Shown in pieces: positions 35,365 to 45,544 of a stretch of DNA of 64,000 nucleotides. Origin of the DNA: Acidobacteriota bacterium (lineage in GTDB: Bacteria > Acidobacteriota > Blastocatellia > Pyrinomonadales > Pyrinomonadaceae); the NCBI GenBank assembly GCA_019639175.1, contig JAHBSK010000005.1, positions 124,001-188,000 of the forward strand, in the 5' to 3' direction. A program made the translations under genes and the position numbers. The notes under the pieces were generated by a model that did not search any database, was not told where the DNA came from, and saw nothing but the letters and a program-made list of their open reading frames with translations. Positions within the stretch are counted from its first letter, which is position 1. Every line of letters starts with the position of its first letter.

Positions 35365-36156
35365 ATGATAGTAGCGATCGCAAATCAAAAAGGTGGTGTG
35401 GGCAAAACGACAACGGCGATCAATCTGGCCGCAGCCGCCGCTCAGCGAAAGAAACGCGTCCTGTTGATAGACCTTGACCCGCAAAGCAACAGTTCGATGT
35501 CGTTCATCGATCCGATGCAGGTCACTGCCGGTTCATACGAACTGTTTACGCAGCCGGACAAACCGGTCGCCGAGTTGGTCTATAAAACCGGGATCGAAAG
35601 CCTTGACCTGATACCGGCCAGGATAAATCTGGCAAAGCTTGAGGCAAAGCTCATAGGTGATTTTGACGCGGCTTTTCGACTTCGTGACCGGCTAAAGGAT
35701 ATTGAGTCCGCATACGACCTTGTCCTTATAGATACGCCACCGACCCTCGGGATGATAACCGTCAATGCTCTGGTTGCGGCAAAATATGTGCTTATTCCCA
35801 TACAATCATCCTATTTTGCATTGGAGGGAACTGACGACCTGCTGGAAACCATCGAAAAGATAAGGTCGCGGCCAAATCCCGACCTTGAACTTCTGGGCGT
35901 TCTGGTCACATTGGTCGATAAAAGGACGGCCCTTTCCAGAGATGTCGAATCACACATTCGCAATGTCTTTGGCGATAAGACATTTAAGACCGTGATAACC
36001 CGCAGCGTCCGGCTTGAGGAAGCTCCGGCCCATAAACTGCCGGTTACATCCTACGCACCAAGGTCGTCCGGTGCGGTGGAATACGAAGAACTTGCGAAGG
36101 AGGTATTGAAACGTGTCGAAAAGAGGACTACCGGCCGGCGTGCAAATGCGGCATGA
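35365..36156 (+). CDS. parA: Chromosome partitioning ATPase ParA/Soj
   Basis: 263 aa, the short chromosomal Soj type without an N-terminal DNA-binding extension. Deviant Walker A KGGVGKTTTAINLA at ~9-22, Walker A' LLIDLDPQSNSS and Walker B LVLIDTPPTLG. It binds DNA in the ATP form and moves ParB-parS complexes. It overlaps parB by 44 nt. No parS-like palindrome was seen in the window. Confidence 0.96.
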   Translation: MIVAIANQKGGVGKTTTAINLAAAAAQRKKRVLLIDLDPQSNSSMSFIDPMQVTAGSYELFTQPDKPVAELVYKTGIESLDLIPARINLAKLEAKLIGDFDAAFRLRDRLKDIESAYDLVLIDTPPTLGMITVNALVAAKYVLIPIQSSYFALEGTDDLLETIEKIRSRPNPDLELLGVLVTLVDKRTALSRDVESHIRNVFGDKTFKTVITRSVRLEEAPAHKLPVTSYAPRSSGAVEYEELAKEVLKRVEKRTTGRRANAA

Positions 36157-36997
36157 ATCTCACTATGTGGACATGCTGGCGGCACCCAGCCAGACCATAG
36201 GCAGAAAGATAGCCATTGACCTGATAGAACCAAACCCCGAACAGCCGCGACGGGAGATAGGCGACCTGACCGAATTGTCCGCGTCCATCAGGGAAAAAGG
36301 CGTTTTGGAGCCTTTGCTCGTAAAACCTGTTGCCGGAACAGGCAAATGGATGATAATTGCCGGTGAACGCAGGTGGCGTTCGGCAAAGCTGGCCGGACTC
36401 AAAGAGGTTCCATGCATAGAAATGGACCTGAATGAGAACGACATCGCCGAAATAGCTCTTATCGAAAACCTTCAGCGCAAAGACCTGAACGTTTGGGAAG
36501 AGGCCGACGGCCTGAGATCGCTGATCGAGCGATTTGACTACACTCAGGAACAGATCGCGCAAAAGATCAGTAAAAGCCGTTCTACGGTCTCCGAATTTAT
36601 GTCCATCGCCAATCTGCCCGAGTTGATTCGGGAACGATGCAAAAGCGCTGACATAACGTCAAAATCCGTATTGCTCGAAGTGGCCCGCCAATTCGACGAC
36701 GCGGCGATGAACGAGTTTCTGGATGGCGTAATTACCGGAAAGGCCACGCCGAAGGCAAAACAGTCTCAGCGGACATCCAAAGCGGAAACTAAAAAAGGGG
36801 CTTTAGCGCTTAAACCTGAGGATGCCGTTCTAAACGGAAAAGAGAATGCCGAGAATGTGTTTAAATACCAAGGAAGTGATCCGAAGTTTGATCTGTATAT
36901 TGAATTCACTTCGGGCAAAGGGCCATCGCGCAATGAGATACTCCGGGCGCTTAAGCAAGCTTTCGATGCGGTAAAATCCGGCACCACTCCGGTTTAG
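36113..36997 (+). CDS. parB: Chromosome partitioning protein ParB/Spo0J
   Basis: 294 aa from GTG 36113, supported by GAAGGAGG at 36096-36103. The N-terminal ParB/Srx CTPase domain has PNPEQPRREIGDLTELSASIREKGVLEPLLV and the GERRWRSAKLAGLKEVPC box; ENLQRKDLNVWEEADG and the helix-turn-helix YTQEQIAQKISKSRSTVSEFM follow, with a C-terminal dimerisation segment. ParB loads at parS and spreads along DNA. It starts well inside the end of parA, so translation is coupled. Confidence 0.95.
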   Translation: MSKRGLPAGVQMRHESHYVDMLAAPSQTIGRKIAIDLIEPNPEQPRREIGDLTELSASIREKGVLEPLLVKPVAGTGKWMIIAGERRWRSAKLAGLKEVPCIEMDLNENDIAEIALIENLQRKDLNVWEEADGLRSLIERFDYTQEQIAQKISKSRSTVSEFMSIANLPELIRERCKSADITSKSVLLEVARQFDDAAMNEFLDGVITGKATPKAKQSQRTSKAETKKGALALKPEDAVLNGKENAENVFKYQGSDPKFDLYIEFTSGKGPSRNEILRALKQAFDAVKSGTTPV

Positions 36998-37085
36998 TTA
37001 ACGGATGCTTCGGCTATTTCATTGCAATGTGCCGAAACCGCCAGGTTCTTGTCAGGCCTTGTGAGTACAGCTATTTTATCAACAC

Positions 37086-38552
37086 ATGGTGAAAGGTATA
37101 TTCACAACTTTGCTTTTATTGCTGCCGCTGGGTATGATACCGGCCTTTGCCCAGTCTAAACCGTTGAGCGGACTGCCTCAGCACTGTTCTCACATCATAG
37201 TCATAGAAGGAGAGAAAGACCGCCATCTCGTCAAGGGCGCATCCTACGGGGACGTACAAGATCCTGTATTGATGTATCCCGGCCCCAATACTCTCGCTGC
37301 CACTAAAGAAGCTCTCTTGCGTATGACTCCGTTCCTTTGCCGAAGCATCAGGCGAATAGCTTTTGTAAGAATTCCCAAATACGAAGATAAGCCCGGTTAT
37401 GTGGATTCATACGGCCACGGAGATCTGGTGATGGTAAATATGGCTCACTCGCGCTTTTCAGAAGAGGAGTTTGAAACAAGGCGCAGCTCCAGTCTCCTGT
37501 TCCAGAATAATCTAATTCACGAAGCAGCCCACTCAGCAGAAACACTCCTCGGAGTTGAAAGCAAAGACGGCGCGGGAAAGTCAGGGGGATCGTGGACCTT
37601 TGAAGCTCGCACCATGGCTCGGAACATTATAGAAAAAACCCGGCTTGAAAAAGGGTTTTACAAAGAGTGGCAAAGGATGCACAGGTCGTTCGTTGCGCAA
37701 AAGTGGGCGCAGCGCTATGACAATGACGGCTATGAAAGGGTGTTCCAACAGCCCATTCGGGATATGCTTAATAAACCGCGTTGGAAAAATGCTTCATTTG
37801 AGCAAATAGCTAATAGCGGGTTCATGAATGCTTACGGGGCAAACTCCTGGGCAGAGGATATCGGTACTTTTGCGGGCAATGTTTACATCGGCCCTGAAAT
37901 GGCTGCCGGAATTAAAGGATCGGACAATCCCAACGAGGATCTCCGGGAAGATATGGCCTGCCGCGCAATGCAGGCTCACGGTACGCAAAATATTCCGTCT
38001 AAACTGGCGGCTGTTTATACAAAGCTGATGTTTCTGTTGGACGTTGAGATCTTAAAGGAAGCAGATGTAGCTAAGTGCATCGGCTCTAACCTCGGAATGA
38101 ACAAGGTCAGTGGCCAGGGGTTTTATTTCTTTGAAGAGGATAAATTACTTCGAAGTTTTGAGAACAAGGTCGAGGCAGGCATGGGCAGCAAGGGAGTTGG
38201 CAATGTTTTTGAGATGAGGGCCGAAGGCAGCGCAGCTTTCGGCGGCAAGTCCTATCCGGCCAGTATGAAGCTTAGTCTCGGTGTCGGAGTTGGCTCTATG
38301 GATACCGCATCCTGGCCTCGCGGAGTGTACTCGCTTGGACTCATTGGCCCAAATAATCTCTCATTGCGGCTGGATGGAGCACAGGCCGGGAACTTCGATG
38401 CCAAGGATGCCTACGTATTGGTTGCGTCTTCCTCAAATAAACTCATCTCCGGTTCGATCTTTCTCACACAAGCGTGGCGTCCCAATGCTCCGATCCCGGT
38501 TCCGCAGGTCTTTGCTCCTCCGCTTAATATACGTTTTCAACTCAAAAAGTAA
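37086..38552 (+). CDS. Secreted protein with a HExxH zinc-metallopeptidase motif
   Basis: 488 aa, signal peptide (GIFTTLLLLLPLGMIPAFAQS). LIHEAAHSAETLLG at ~143-156 is a HExxH motif (H145, E146, H149), and WAEDIGTF places a glutamate at ~257 that could be the third zinc ligand, as in gluzincin-like enzymes. Four to five cysteines (33, 85, ~300, ~344) may form disulfides. The last ~130 residues look beta-rich and are perhaps a separate domain. I do not recognise the family; proteolytic activity is inferred from motif only. Flanked by parB and the metK regulatory region, apparently its own transcription unit. Confidence 0.7.
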   Translation: MVKGIFTTLLLLLPLGMIPAFAQSKPLSGLPQHCSHIIVIEGEKDRHLVKGASYGDVQDPVLMYPGPNTLAATKEALLRMTPFLCRSIRRIAFVRIPKYEDKPGYVDSYGHGDLVMVNMAHSRFSEEEFETRRSSSLLFQNNLIHEAAHSAETLLGVESKDGAGKSGGSWTFEARTMARNIIEKTRLEKGFYKEWQRMHRSFVAQKWAQRYDNDGYERVFQQPIRDMLNKPRWKNASFEQIANSGFMNAYGANSWAEDIGTFAGNVYIGPEMAAGIKGSDNPNEDLREDMACRAMQAHGTQNIPSKLAAVYTKLMFLLDVEILKEADVAKCIGSNLGMNKVSGQGFYFFEEDKLLRSFENKVEAGMGSKGVGNVFEMRAEGSAAFGGKSYPASMKLSLGVGVGSMDTASWPRGVYSLGLIGPNNLSLRLDGAQAGNFDAKDAYVLVASSSNKLISGSIFLTQAWRPNAPIPVPQVFAPPLNIRFQLKK

Positions 38553-38794
38553 ATAAAACGGATCGTCGCTCGCCCGTTATTACATAATCTTTATTATCAG
38601 ACGCAAAGAGTGTGTTATAGATTTTAGAATTTTCCTTATGACCCCAACCTTGACCGCATCACTGACACCTGCCTATCCGAGTTCCCCGATAAAACCTCTG
38701 ACACAACCTCTGATACCAATGCCAGGACTTGGACAACCTCGACGGCACCACTGACCAACTCGCTGATAGCACCTCAAATGCAATAAAATTCACT
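38553..38794. other. Intergenic stretch upstream of the metK promoter
   Basis: No coding potential on either strand beyond short open frames. From ~38640 to ~38780 the DNA is C/A-rich with recurring CTGACAC/CTGATA words, including a near-tandem 12-mer pair (ACCTCTGACACA/ACCTCTGATACC at about 38692-38715). It may be decayed tandem-repeat DNA. No riboswitch fold was recognised. Confidence 0.4.
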
Positions 38795-38823
38795 TTGACA
38801 CGACACTGGAACAAAGTTACTAT
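38795..38823 (+). promoter_or_regulatory. Strong sigma-70-type promoter for metK
   Basis: A consensus -35 TTGACA (38795-38800), exactly 17 nt, and -10 TACTAT (38818-38823). Transcription would begin near 38830, inside the palindrome that follows, about 50 nt before the metK start. Confidence 0.75.
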
Positions 38824-38828
38824 TATAG

Positions 38829-38848
38829 TTTTGTTACAAGTAACAAAA
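38829..38848. promoter_or_regulatory. Candidate operator at the metK transcription start
   Basis: Perfect palindrome of nine-base arms TTTTGTTAC and GTAACAAAA separated by AA. It lies immediately after the -10 element, where a bound repressor would block initiation. Regulator unknown; methionine/SAM-responsive repression is a guess. The sequence is AT-rich and lacks a following U-run, which argues against a terminator. Confidence 0.6.
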
Positions 38849-38880
38849 TCTAACTATATACAAAGGAGAGTTGCACTAAC

Positions 38881-40032
38881 TTGAGTAACGGAAATTATTT
38901 ATTCACGTCCGAATCGGTCACAGAAGGCCATCCGGACAAAATTGCTGACCAGATCTCAGATGCCGTTCTTGACGCGATACTTGCTCAGGATCCGACAGGA
39001 CGAGTTGCCTGTGAAACCCTTGTCACCACGGGTTTAGCGGTCATTGCCGGTGAAATCACAACCAAGGCTCACATCAATTACAAGGACATTGTCCGCGACA
39101 CCATCAACGAGATCGGCTATAACGACGCCACCTATGGCTATGATTGCAACACGCTTTCGGTCATGGATGCCGTCGGCACACAGTCGCCGCATATCGCGCA
39201 GGGCGTAGATACGGGCGGCGCGGGCGATCAGGGGCTGATGTTCGGTTTTGCGTGTAATGAAACGCCTGAATTGATGCCGATGCCGATAAAGCTTTCGCAC
39301 GACCTGACAAAGAAGCTTTCTGACGTACGCCGTTCAGGTGAGATCGGCTATCTTCGCCCTGACGGCAAATCGCAGGTCACGGTCGAATACAAGGACGGAA
39401 AGCCGGTCCGCATAGATGCTGTCGTTATTTCGACGCAGACAGGCCCGGTCGATATCGAGACCATTCGCAAAGACATCAAGGAGAAAGTGATCCTGCCGAC
39501 ACTTCCCTCTGAGCTTTTGGACGAAAACACAAAGTATCATATAAATCCGACCGGAAAATTTGAGATCGGCGGACCGATGGGCGATGCCGGACTCACGGGC
39601 CGCAAGATCATCGTTGACACCTACGGCGGATATGCTCCGCACGGCGGCGGTGCTTTTTCGGGCAAAGATCCGACGAAAGTTGACCGTTCAGCCGCTTATA
39701 TGGCCCGTTACATTGCAAAAAATGTGGTTGCGGCCGGATTGGCTGATAAAGTTACAGTGCAGCTTGCCTATGCCATCGGCGTTGCTGAGCCGGTATCGGT
39801 TCTGATAGACACGCACGGCACAGGAACTGTCGATGAGACAAGGCTTTCTGAGGCAGTTCGCAAGAATTTTGCCCTGAATCCGGCAGGCATTATCGAATCG
39901 CTCGATCTTCGCAAGCCTATCTTTAAGGAAACCGCCCGTTTCGGGCATTTTGGCCGTGACGGATTTTCCTGGGAAAAGACCGATAAGGTCGAAGCTCTTC
40001 GCGGTGCGCTGAGCGACGCCGCAACCGTATAG
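38881..40032 (+). CDS. metK: S-adenosylmethionine synthetase
   Basis: 383 aa from TTG 38881, with AAGGAGAG at 38863-38870 as ribosome-binding site. All family blocks are present: [49 protein letters not shown], the [26 protein letters not shown] phosphate-binding loop, and [13 protein letters not shown] at the C-terminus. It makes SAM from methionine and ATP. The next gene encodes SAH hydrolase, so the pair supplies and recycles the methyl donor. Confidence 0.98.
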   Translation: MSNGNYLFTSESVTEGHPDKIADQISDAVLDAILAQDPTGRVACETLVTTGLAVIAGEITTKAHINYKDIVRDTINEIGYNDATYGYDCNTLSVMDAVGTQSPHIAQGVDTGGAGDQGLMFGFACNETPELMPMPIKLSHDLTKKLSDVRRSGEIGYLRPDGKSQVTVEYKDGKPVRIDAVVISTQTGPVDIETIRKDIKEKVILPTLPSELLDENTKYHINPTGKFEIGGPMGDAGLTGRKIIVDTYGGYAPHGGGAFSGKDPTKVDRSAAYMARYIAKNVVAAGLADKVTVQLAYAIGVAEPVSVLIDTHGTGTVDETRLSEAVRKNFALNPAGIIESLDLRKPIFKETARFGHFGRDGFSWEKTDKVEALRGALSDAATV

Positions 40033-40036
40033 ATCG

Positions 40037-41418
<1,382 letters not shown>

Positions 41419-41421
41419 GTC

Positions 41422-41442
41422 AGTCTGGAGTCTGGAGTCTGG
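41422..41442. repeat. Short tandem repeat, three copies of AGTCTGG
   Basis: Three perfect 7-bp units right after the ahcY stop, leading into the larger 34-bp repeat array. Probably slippage-prone intergenic DNA; no function assigned. Confidence 0.85.
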
Positions 41443-41449
41443 AGTGCTT

Positions 41450-41616
41450 GTCAGAACCGCCTGCGTCAGCAGGCGGCCAAGTCAGAACCGCGAGCGATAG
41501 CAACCGGGTTCCTTGTCAGAACCGCGAGCAGTAGCGACCGGGTTCTTTGTCAGAACTGCGAGCAGTAGCGACCGGGTTCCTTGTCAGAACCGTGAGCGAT
41601 AGCGACCGGGTTCCTG
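41450..41616. repeat. Tandem array of ~34-bp hairpin-forming repeats
   Basis: Four contiguous 34-bp units start at 41481, 41515, 41549 and 41583, each beginning GTCAGAAC and carrying GAACC...GGGTTC arms around a GCGAGC(A/G)(A/G)TAGC core. Units differ at one to four positions. A diverged fifth unit (41450-41480) starts the same way but holds the perfect hairpin CCGCCTGC-GTCA-GCAGGCGG (41457-41476). There are no unique spacers, so it is not CRISPR. It resembles REP-like palindromic DNA and could terminate ahcY transcription. Confidence 0.85.
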
Positions 41617-41634
41617 GAAAGAAATTAAGTTCTG

Positions 41635-41777
41635 TTGACATTTTTCTGAACGCGGATTAAGCGGATCGGGCAGATCCGATCGAATATAGAATTTCATCTC
41701 CGCTCCTATCCGCCCGATCCGCCTGATCTGCGTTCAAAAAAAAACTTTTGCCGGTATGTCTTCCTGCAAAATGTCAA
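41635..41777. mobile_element. MITE-like element, copy 1
   Basis: Outer inverted ends TTGACATTTT (41635-41644) and AAAATGTCAA (41768-41777) enclose a long imperfect inverted repeat (arms 41647-41671 and 41712-41736; TGAACGCGGATTAAGCGG and CCTGATCTGCGTTCA sides). No coding capacity. A related element lies at 46577-46733. Probably a non-autonomous or structural dispersed repeat. Confidence 0.6.
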
Positions 41778-41783
41778 AACAAC

Positions 41784-42194
41784 CTAGAAAGATATGCCGA
41801 AGATCTCCATCCCGGGCATTCTGTACAAGATATAAAACAGTATGACAATGATGGCGGCATGTGTGGCGATGATGGCCCATCCGGCGCGGTCAAAGCGTTT
41901 TGTCTCTATCCAGCCGCTCTGCGCGCTTTGAAGATATGTCCAGTAAATAAGGCCGACGTAAGGTAAGAACCTGAGAAAAACGAACCATTGGCTGATGCCG
42001 ATATTGCGTAATCGCATCACGTCCAAAACAAAACTTGCCACAGTAGCCGCGAGCGAAAGAGGGCCGATAACACCGCTGCCGGGGCCAAAATAAAAAACAG
42101 CCGCGATAATTAGAAAAAGCATCAGCACTTTGGCAAGAAAATAATTTAGCCTGCCAATACCTGGGTATGCTTTCTCTGAATATCCGTCCTGCAT
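41784..42194 (-). CDS. Small inner-membrane protein, DUF805-like
   Basis: 136 aa with four hydrophobic segments: VLMLFLIIAAVFYF, GPLSLAATVASFVLDV, WFVFLRFLPYVGLIYW and WAIIATHAAIIVILFYILY. GRLNYFLAKVL near the N-terminus and MRLRNIGISQWFVFLRFLPYVGLIY in the middle echo the DUF805 pattern (R-L-R-D-I-G-x-S-x-W). Function unknown. It lies alone between repeat-rich DNA and the LptF/G fusion gene on the same strand, 163 nt downstream of it. Confidence 0.6.
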   Translation of the reverse strand: MQDGYSEKAYPGIGRLNYFLAKVLMLFLIIAAVFYFGPGSGVIGPLSLAATVASFVLDVMRLRNIGISQWFVFLRFLPYVGLIYWTYLQSAQSGWIETKRFDRAGWAIIATHAAIIVILFYILYRMPGMEIFGISF

Positions 42195-42357
42195 ATTAGC
42201 TAATGATGATAACAGACGTTTTCTTGCTAGTAAAAGTTTTTTCTTTTGATAATACCGATCTTCAGATCACTCTTGCCAATATTCTGACAGTTCTAGAAGA
42301 TGGAGTGAACATTGCAGTTTTCCACAGGTGGAAAACTAGAGATCGAGACACGAACCG

Positions 42358-44673
42358 TCACGTCCTCACGCGGGAAAGCAAAAAGAGGCCGAACATGGTG
42401 AAGAGAAACAGCGGCGACCAGACCGCGATGGCGGGCGGCAACAGGCCGTTCTGGCCGAATTGTTCAAAGACGGCGCTTGTCCCGACAAAGACCAGCCAGA
42501 GGCCGACCGCGTAACCGACCGTGACGACCTTGCCTTTGCGGTCAAGTGAAAGTGCGAACGGAGCGGTGAAAAGAGCTATGACAAAAGGCACAATGAATGT
42601 TGTGTATTTTTTCTGCAAGGCAACGCCGAGAACGCGTTGTTCTACCTCAGACGCTGTGTTTCGGAGCAGCGAACGGATGTCCGAAATGGTCATCTGACTG
42701 GACCTTTTGCCGATGTCCGCACCGGGATCATTGAGCGTCAGCAGAAAATCTTCATTCAATCTTTCCTCACGAATATCTCCGTTGCCAAAGACCGTCCGGC
42801 TCGCGGCCCCGTTTGCCCGAATTCCCTCTTTGCCGACAATGCCGGAAGAAATACGGTACAGGGCTTGCAATCTTTTGTTATCACCGTCAAATTCGATCAC
42901 CTCGACATTATTCACAGCGCATCCCGCCGAGCAATCCGCAGTAACCGTCATCTCGTTATCAGACGCACTCGTATTTTTGATGTAAGTAACGATCTTTGAG
43001 CCTTCAGCAAGCCAGACACGTCCGTCAACCGTCTTTGCCACGCCCCGGCTGCGGAGCCGATTGCGAAGTTCGTCCTGTATCTGATTGGTGCGGTATGCGA
43101 TGTTGTCTTCGATCTGCCAGTTCAAAAGGCCGACCGCGAGCGTGAAAATGAATGCCGGAACCAAAAGCCGATATATGCTCTGCCCTGCTGCTGTCCATGT
43201 GACTATCTCGTTCTGTCGGGATTTGATCACATAGGTTGCCAAAACGGCGATCATTGCCGCCGAAGGAGCAAGTTGAAGATAAACGAACGGCATCAGATAA
43301 ACAAGATATCTGACCAGAAGCACCATGCCGCCGTCCATCGTCCCGGCAAAACGCCAAAGCTCAAATGCGGTGAATATAATAAAGACCGCTGCAAGAAAAA
43401 AGATCGTGAGTGCGAAATAACGGGCCAGGTTAGCCAACAGCTCAAAATCACGAAGCCCGGTCGTCAGGTCCATCCAAAAGTTTCGCCGCGCGACCTTTTC
43501 TTTGCCGCCAAGTTTGAAAGCCGGAATGACCGAGCGAAACCAGTTGCCCAGTTTTGAAAAAATATCGAACCGATAACCGTAATTGAACCAGAGTATCAGC
43601 AAAATGCTGCCGACGATCGGGATAAGGCCGGAAGCCAGTACCGAAAGCCTCTGTGTGCGGGCAAGCTGTTCGCCCAAAAAGGTCATCAGGTAAAAACCGA
43701 TAAGCGTGATCAGCGCCATGAGAATGCCGAAACCACGTCCGCCGCGATTGAACCTGAGTATCAGCGATCCGCCCAGAACCGTAAAAATAAGCGGGGCGAT
43801 GGAAAGCAGGACGCGACGCTGCCACAAGATCTCAGCCTCAGTCCGCTCTCTTCCTTCTTTTCCGGCCGCGTATGCCGCCAGTTCGCGCAGGCCAAGCTCC
43901 TCGGGAACCGGTTCTGACGAATTGAGCCGTTCGATCAGTTCCTCCCTGCGTGTCTTTATCGCAAAGCGAAAATCACCGATCTGTTCTACGGTATATTTAG
44001 TTTGAGCATCCGTAAGGCTGTAGCTCGTCACCATCGCGTCATCCAGGACAAGCTCCGAAACCGACTGGTTGGAATCTATCCGCCCACGGCTGCTCGTTAT
44101 CAGACGCACCGTATCATTCGCCTTGTCTTCGTTGTAAATAAAGATCTGCCGCCATTCACCGGTCTCAAGGTCGCCCGACCGAACATAGATCGTGTAACCG
44201 GCGATCTCGGAGTTAAATGTAGCGGGTTCAATGGGTGATTCGAGCTTATAGAGCGCCGAACGCAGTCCGACGCTTTTGACGACGCTTGCCGCCGCCGGAA
44301 CGCCGAAAAGGTTGATCAGAACCGTGAAAACAGACAAGGCCAGCCCAAGAAAAAAAAGCGGCAGCAGTATCTGGGCATTCCCCAGCCCGGCGGAGCGTAT
44401 GGCGACGAGTTCGCTGTCGCCCTGCATTTTGGAAAGCCCGATGATGACGCCGACAAGCACCGCCATCGGCGCCGTGAACGCGATGACATTCGGCACAAGG
44501 GCCGCCGCCAGTTGCCATATCAGAAAGGACGGAAGGCTGGTACTGAAAAATATCTCGGTGAACTTGCTTCCCTGCTGGACAAAAAGTATCACGCTCAGCA
44601 GCAGCCATGAAAACACAAAATATGACTGTACCGAACTGAGAATGTATCGTGATATTTTCCAGCTAAATTTCAT
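42358..44673 (-). CDS. Fused LptF-LptG-type lipopolysaccharide export permease
   Basis: 771 aa, about twice the length of LptF or LptG. The first unit (~1-375) starts ISRYILSSVQSYFVFSWLLLSVILFV and has the YjgP/YjgQ features: APMAVLVGVIIGLSKMQGDSELVAIRSAG, a periplasmic beta-jellyroll region (~140-250) and three C-terminal helices. The second unit (~400-771) repeats the plan: LVYLMPFVYLQLAPSAAMIAVLATYVIKSRQNEIVTWTAAG, a jellyroll and terminal helices ending ALFTAPFALSLDRKGKVVTVGYAVGLWLVF. Such permeases pair with the LptB ATPase to pull LPS from the inner membrane. The fusion would enforce the 1:1 heterodimer. It is 21 nt downstream of recO. Confidence 0.9.
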   Translation of the reverse strand: MKFSWKISRYILSSVQSYFVFSWLLLSVILFVQQGSKFTEIFFSTSLPSFLIWQLAAALVPNVIAFTAPMAVLVGVIIGLSKMQGDSELVAIRSAGLGNAQILLPLFFLGLALSVFTVLINLFGVPAAASVVKSVGLRSALYKLESPIEPATFNSEIAGYTIYVRSGDLETGEWRQIFIYNEDKANDTVRLITSSRGRIDSNQSVSELVLDDAMVTSYSLTDAQTKYTVEQIGDFRFAIKTRREELIERLNSSEPVPEELGLRELAAYAAGKEGRERTEAEILWQRRVLLSIAPLIFTVLGGSLILRFNRGGRGFGILMALITLIGFYLMTFLGEQLARTQRLSVLASGLIPIVGSILLILWFNYGYRFDIFSKLGNWFRSVIPAFKLGGKEKVARRNFWMDLTTGLRDFELLANLARYFALTIFFLAAVFIIFTAFELWRFAGTMDGGMVLLVRYLVYLMPFVYLQLAPSAAMIAVLATYVIKSRQNEIVTWTAAGQSIYRLLVPAFIFTLAVGLLNWQIEDNIAYRTNQIQDELRNRLRSRGVAKTVDGRVWLAEGSKIVTYIKNTSASDNEMTVTADCSAGCAVNNVEVIEFDGDNKRLQALYRISSGIVGKEGIRANGAASRTVFGNGDIREERLNEDFLLTLNDPGADIGKRSSQMTISDIRSLLRNTASEVEQRVLGVALQKKYTTFIVPFVIALFTAPFALSLDRKGKVVTVGYAVGLWLVFVGTSAVFEQFGQNGLLPPAIAVWSPLFLFTMFGLFLLSRVRT

Positions 44674-44694
44674 AAGGACCGTTTCCGGGACAGG

Positions 44695-45444
44695 TCAAAA
44701 GCCCGTCACACGCCTTTCCCTGCCGCCGCCGATCACATTTTGGATGATCTTCCCCAATATTTCCGCTAACTCTTTTACTGCCATCTCGTTATCAGACGCA
44801 GAGGTGCGTTTTGCATATTCCTCCGGCGAAACCGACCTCGCAAGCAGGAATTGTTCGCGGACATTCGGGCTGACGGCCGTTCCCGAATGGCTGCGGGCGC
44901 ACGTCGAACACAAAAGATGCTGATCGCTGTCGGTTCGGGCCGTTTCCGTCGGCTCAACCTTTCGCCCGCATCGGAAACACGTTGACCAATCCGGTAAAAA
45001 ACCGCCCAGACGCAAAAGCCAAAGCTCGAAATAGACCTTCAGGGCATTCAGTTCCCTTTCCGACGTGATGTTTGCCGTAACGCACGCCTTTACCATGCGA
45101 AAAAGCGTTTCGTTCGGGTCCTGCGGCGGAACAAACGCCATCAACAGGTCTGCCATCTCAGAAAAAACCGATAAAAAAGCCGGTTCTGCGGCAACGTCAA
45201 AGAGAGACCTCTCAATCTCAATGCTCCTTATTGAAACAAGTTCCCTGTCCTCTTTCTGGAAATATTCGACATTGACCAGAGAGAACGGTTCAAGCGAACC
45301 GCCGAATTTGCTGTTGAGCCGTTTTGCCCCTTTTGCCACACCGCGGACAATGCCGTGGCCGCGTGTGAAAAGCACAACAATGCGGTCCGCCTCCGCCAGC
45401 GAATAGGTCCTCAATACGATGCTTTCCGTTTGAACAAGAGGCAT
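44695..45444 (-). CDS. recO: DNA repair protein RecO
   Basis: 249 aa. N-terminal OB fold (TESIVLRTYSLAEADRIVVLFTRGHGIVRGVAKGAKRLNSKFGG), a helical middle, and a zinc-finger-like CFRCGRK...LCSTCARSH with four cysteines (CxxC-x~20-CxxC), as in RecO proteins of many non-enteric bacteria. RecO loads RecA on SSB-coated gaps with RecR. It starts a leftward unit with the LptF/G fusion gene. Confidence 0.95.
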   Translation of the reverse strand: MPLVQTESIVLRTYSLAEADRIVVLFTRGHGIVRGVAKGAKRLNSKFGGSLEPFSLVNVEYFQKEDRELVSIRSIEIERSLFDVAAEPAFLSVFSEMADLLMAFVPPQDPNETLFRMVKACVTANITSERELNALKVYFELWLLRLGGFLPDWSTCFRCGRKVEPTETARTDSDQHLLCSTCARSHSGTAVSPNVREQFLLARSVSPEEYAKRTSASDNEMAVKELAEILGKIIQNVIGGGRERRVTGF

Positions 45445-45544
45445 AAGCGGCCGGCGGCGTTAAATCAGAAATGCGCGATTTCGTTGGCCGAGACCGCGCA
45501 TCGCCGAGATCGAATTGATACGTAAGAACAACATCAAACCTTGC

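Noticed and set aside
35300..37085. parS site or replication origin near parAB
   Set aside because: No GTTTCACGTGAAAC-like palindrome was found, and no dnaA, dnaN or gidA neighbours or DnaA-box cluster are seen.
38553..38880. SAM riboswitch before metK
   Set aside because: No recognisable SAM-I/II core or kink-turn; the prominent structure is a short AT-rich palindrome fitting a protein operator.
41450..41616. CRISPR array
   Set aside because: Repeats are contiguous with no unique spacers and no cas genes are present.
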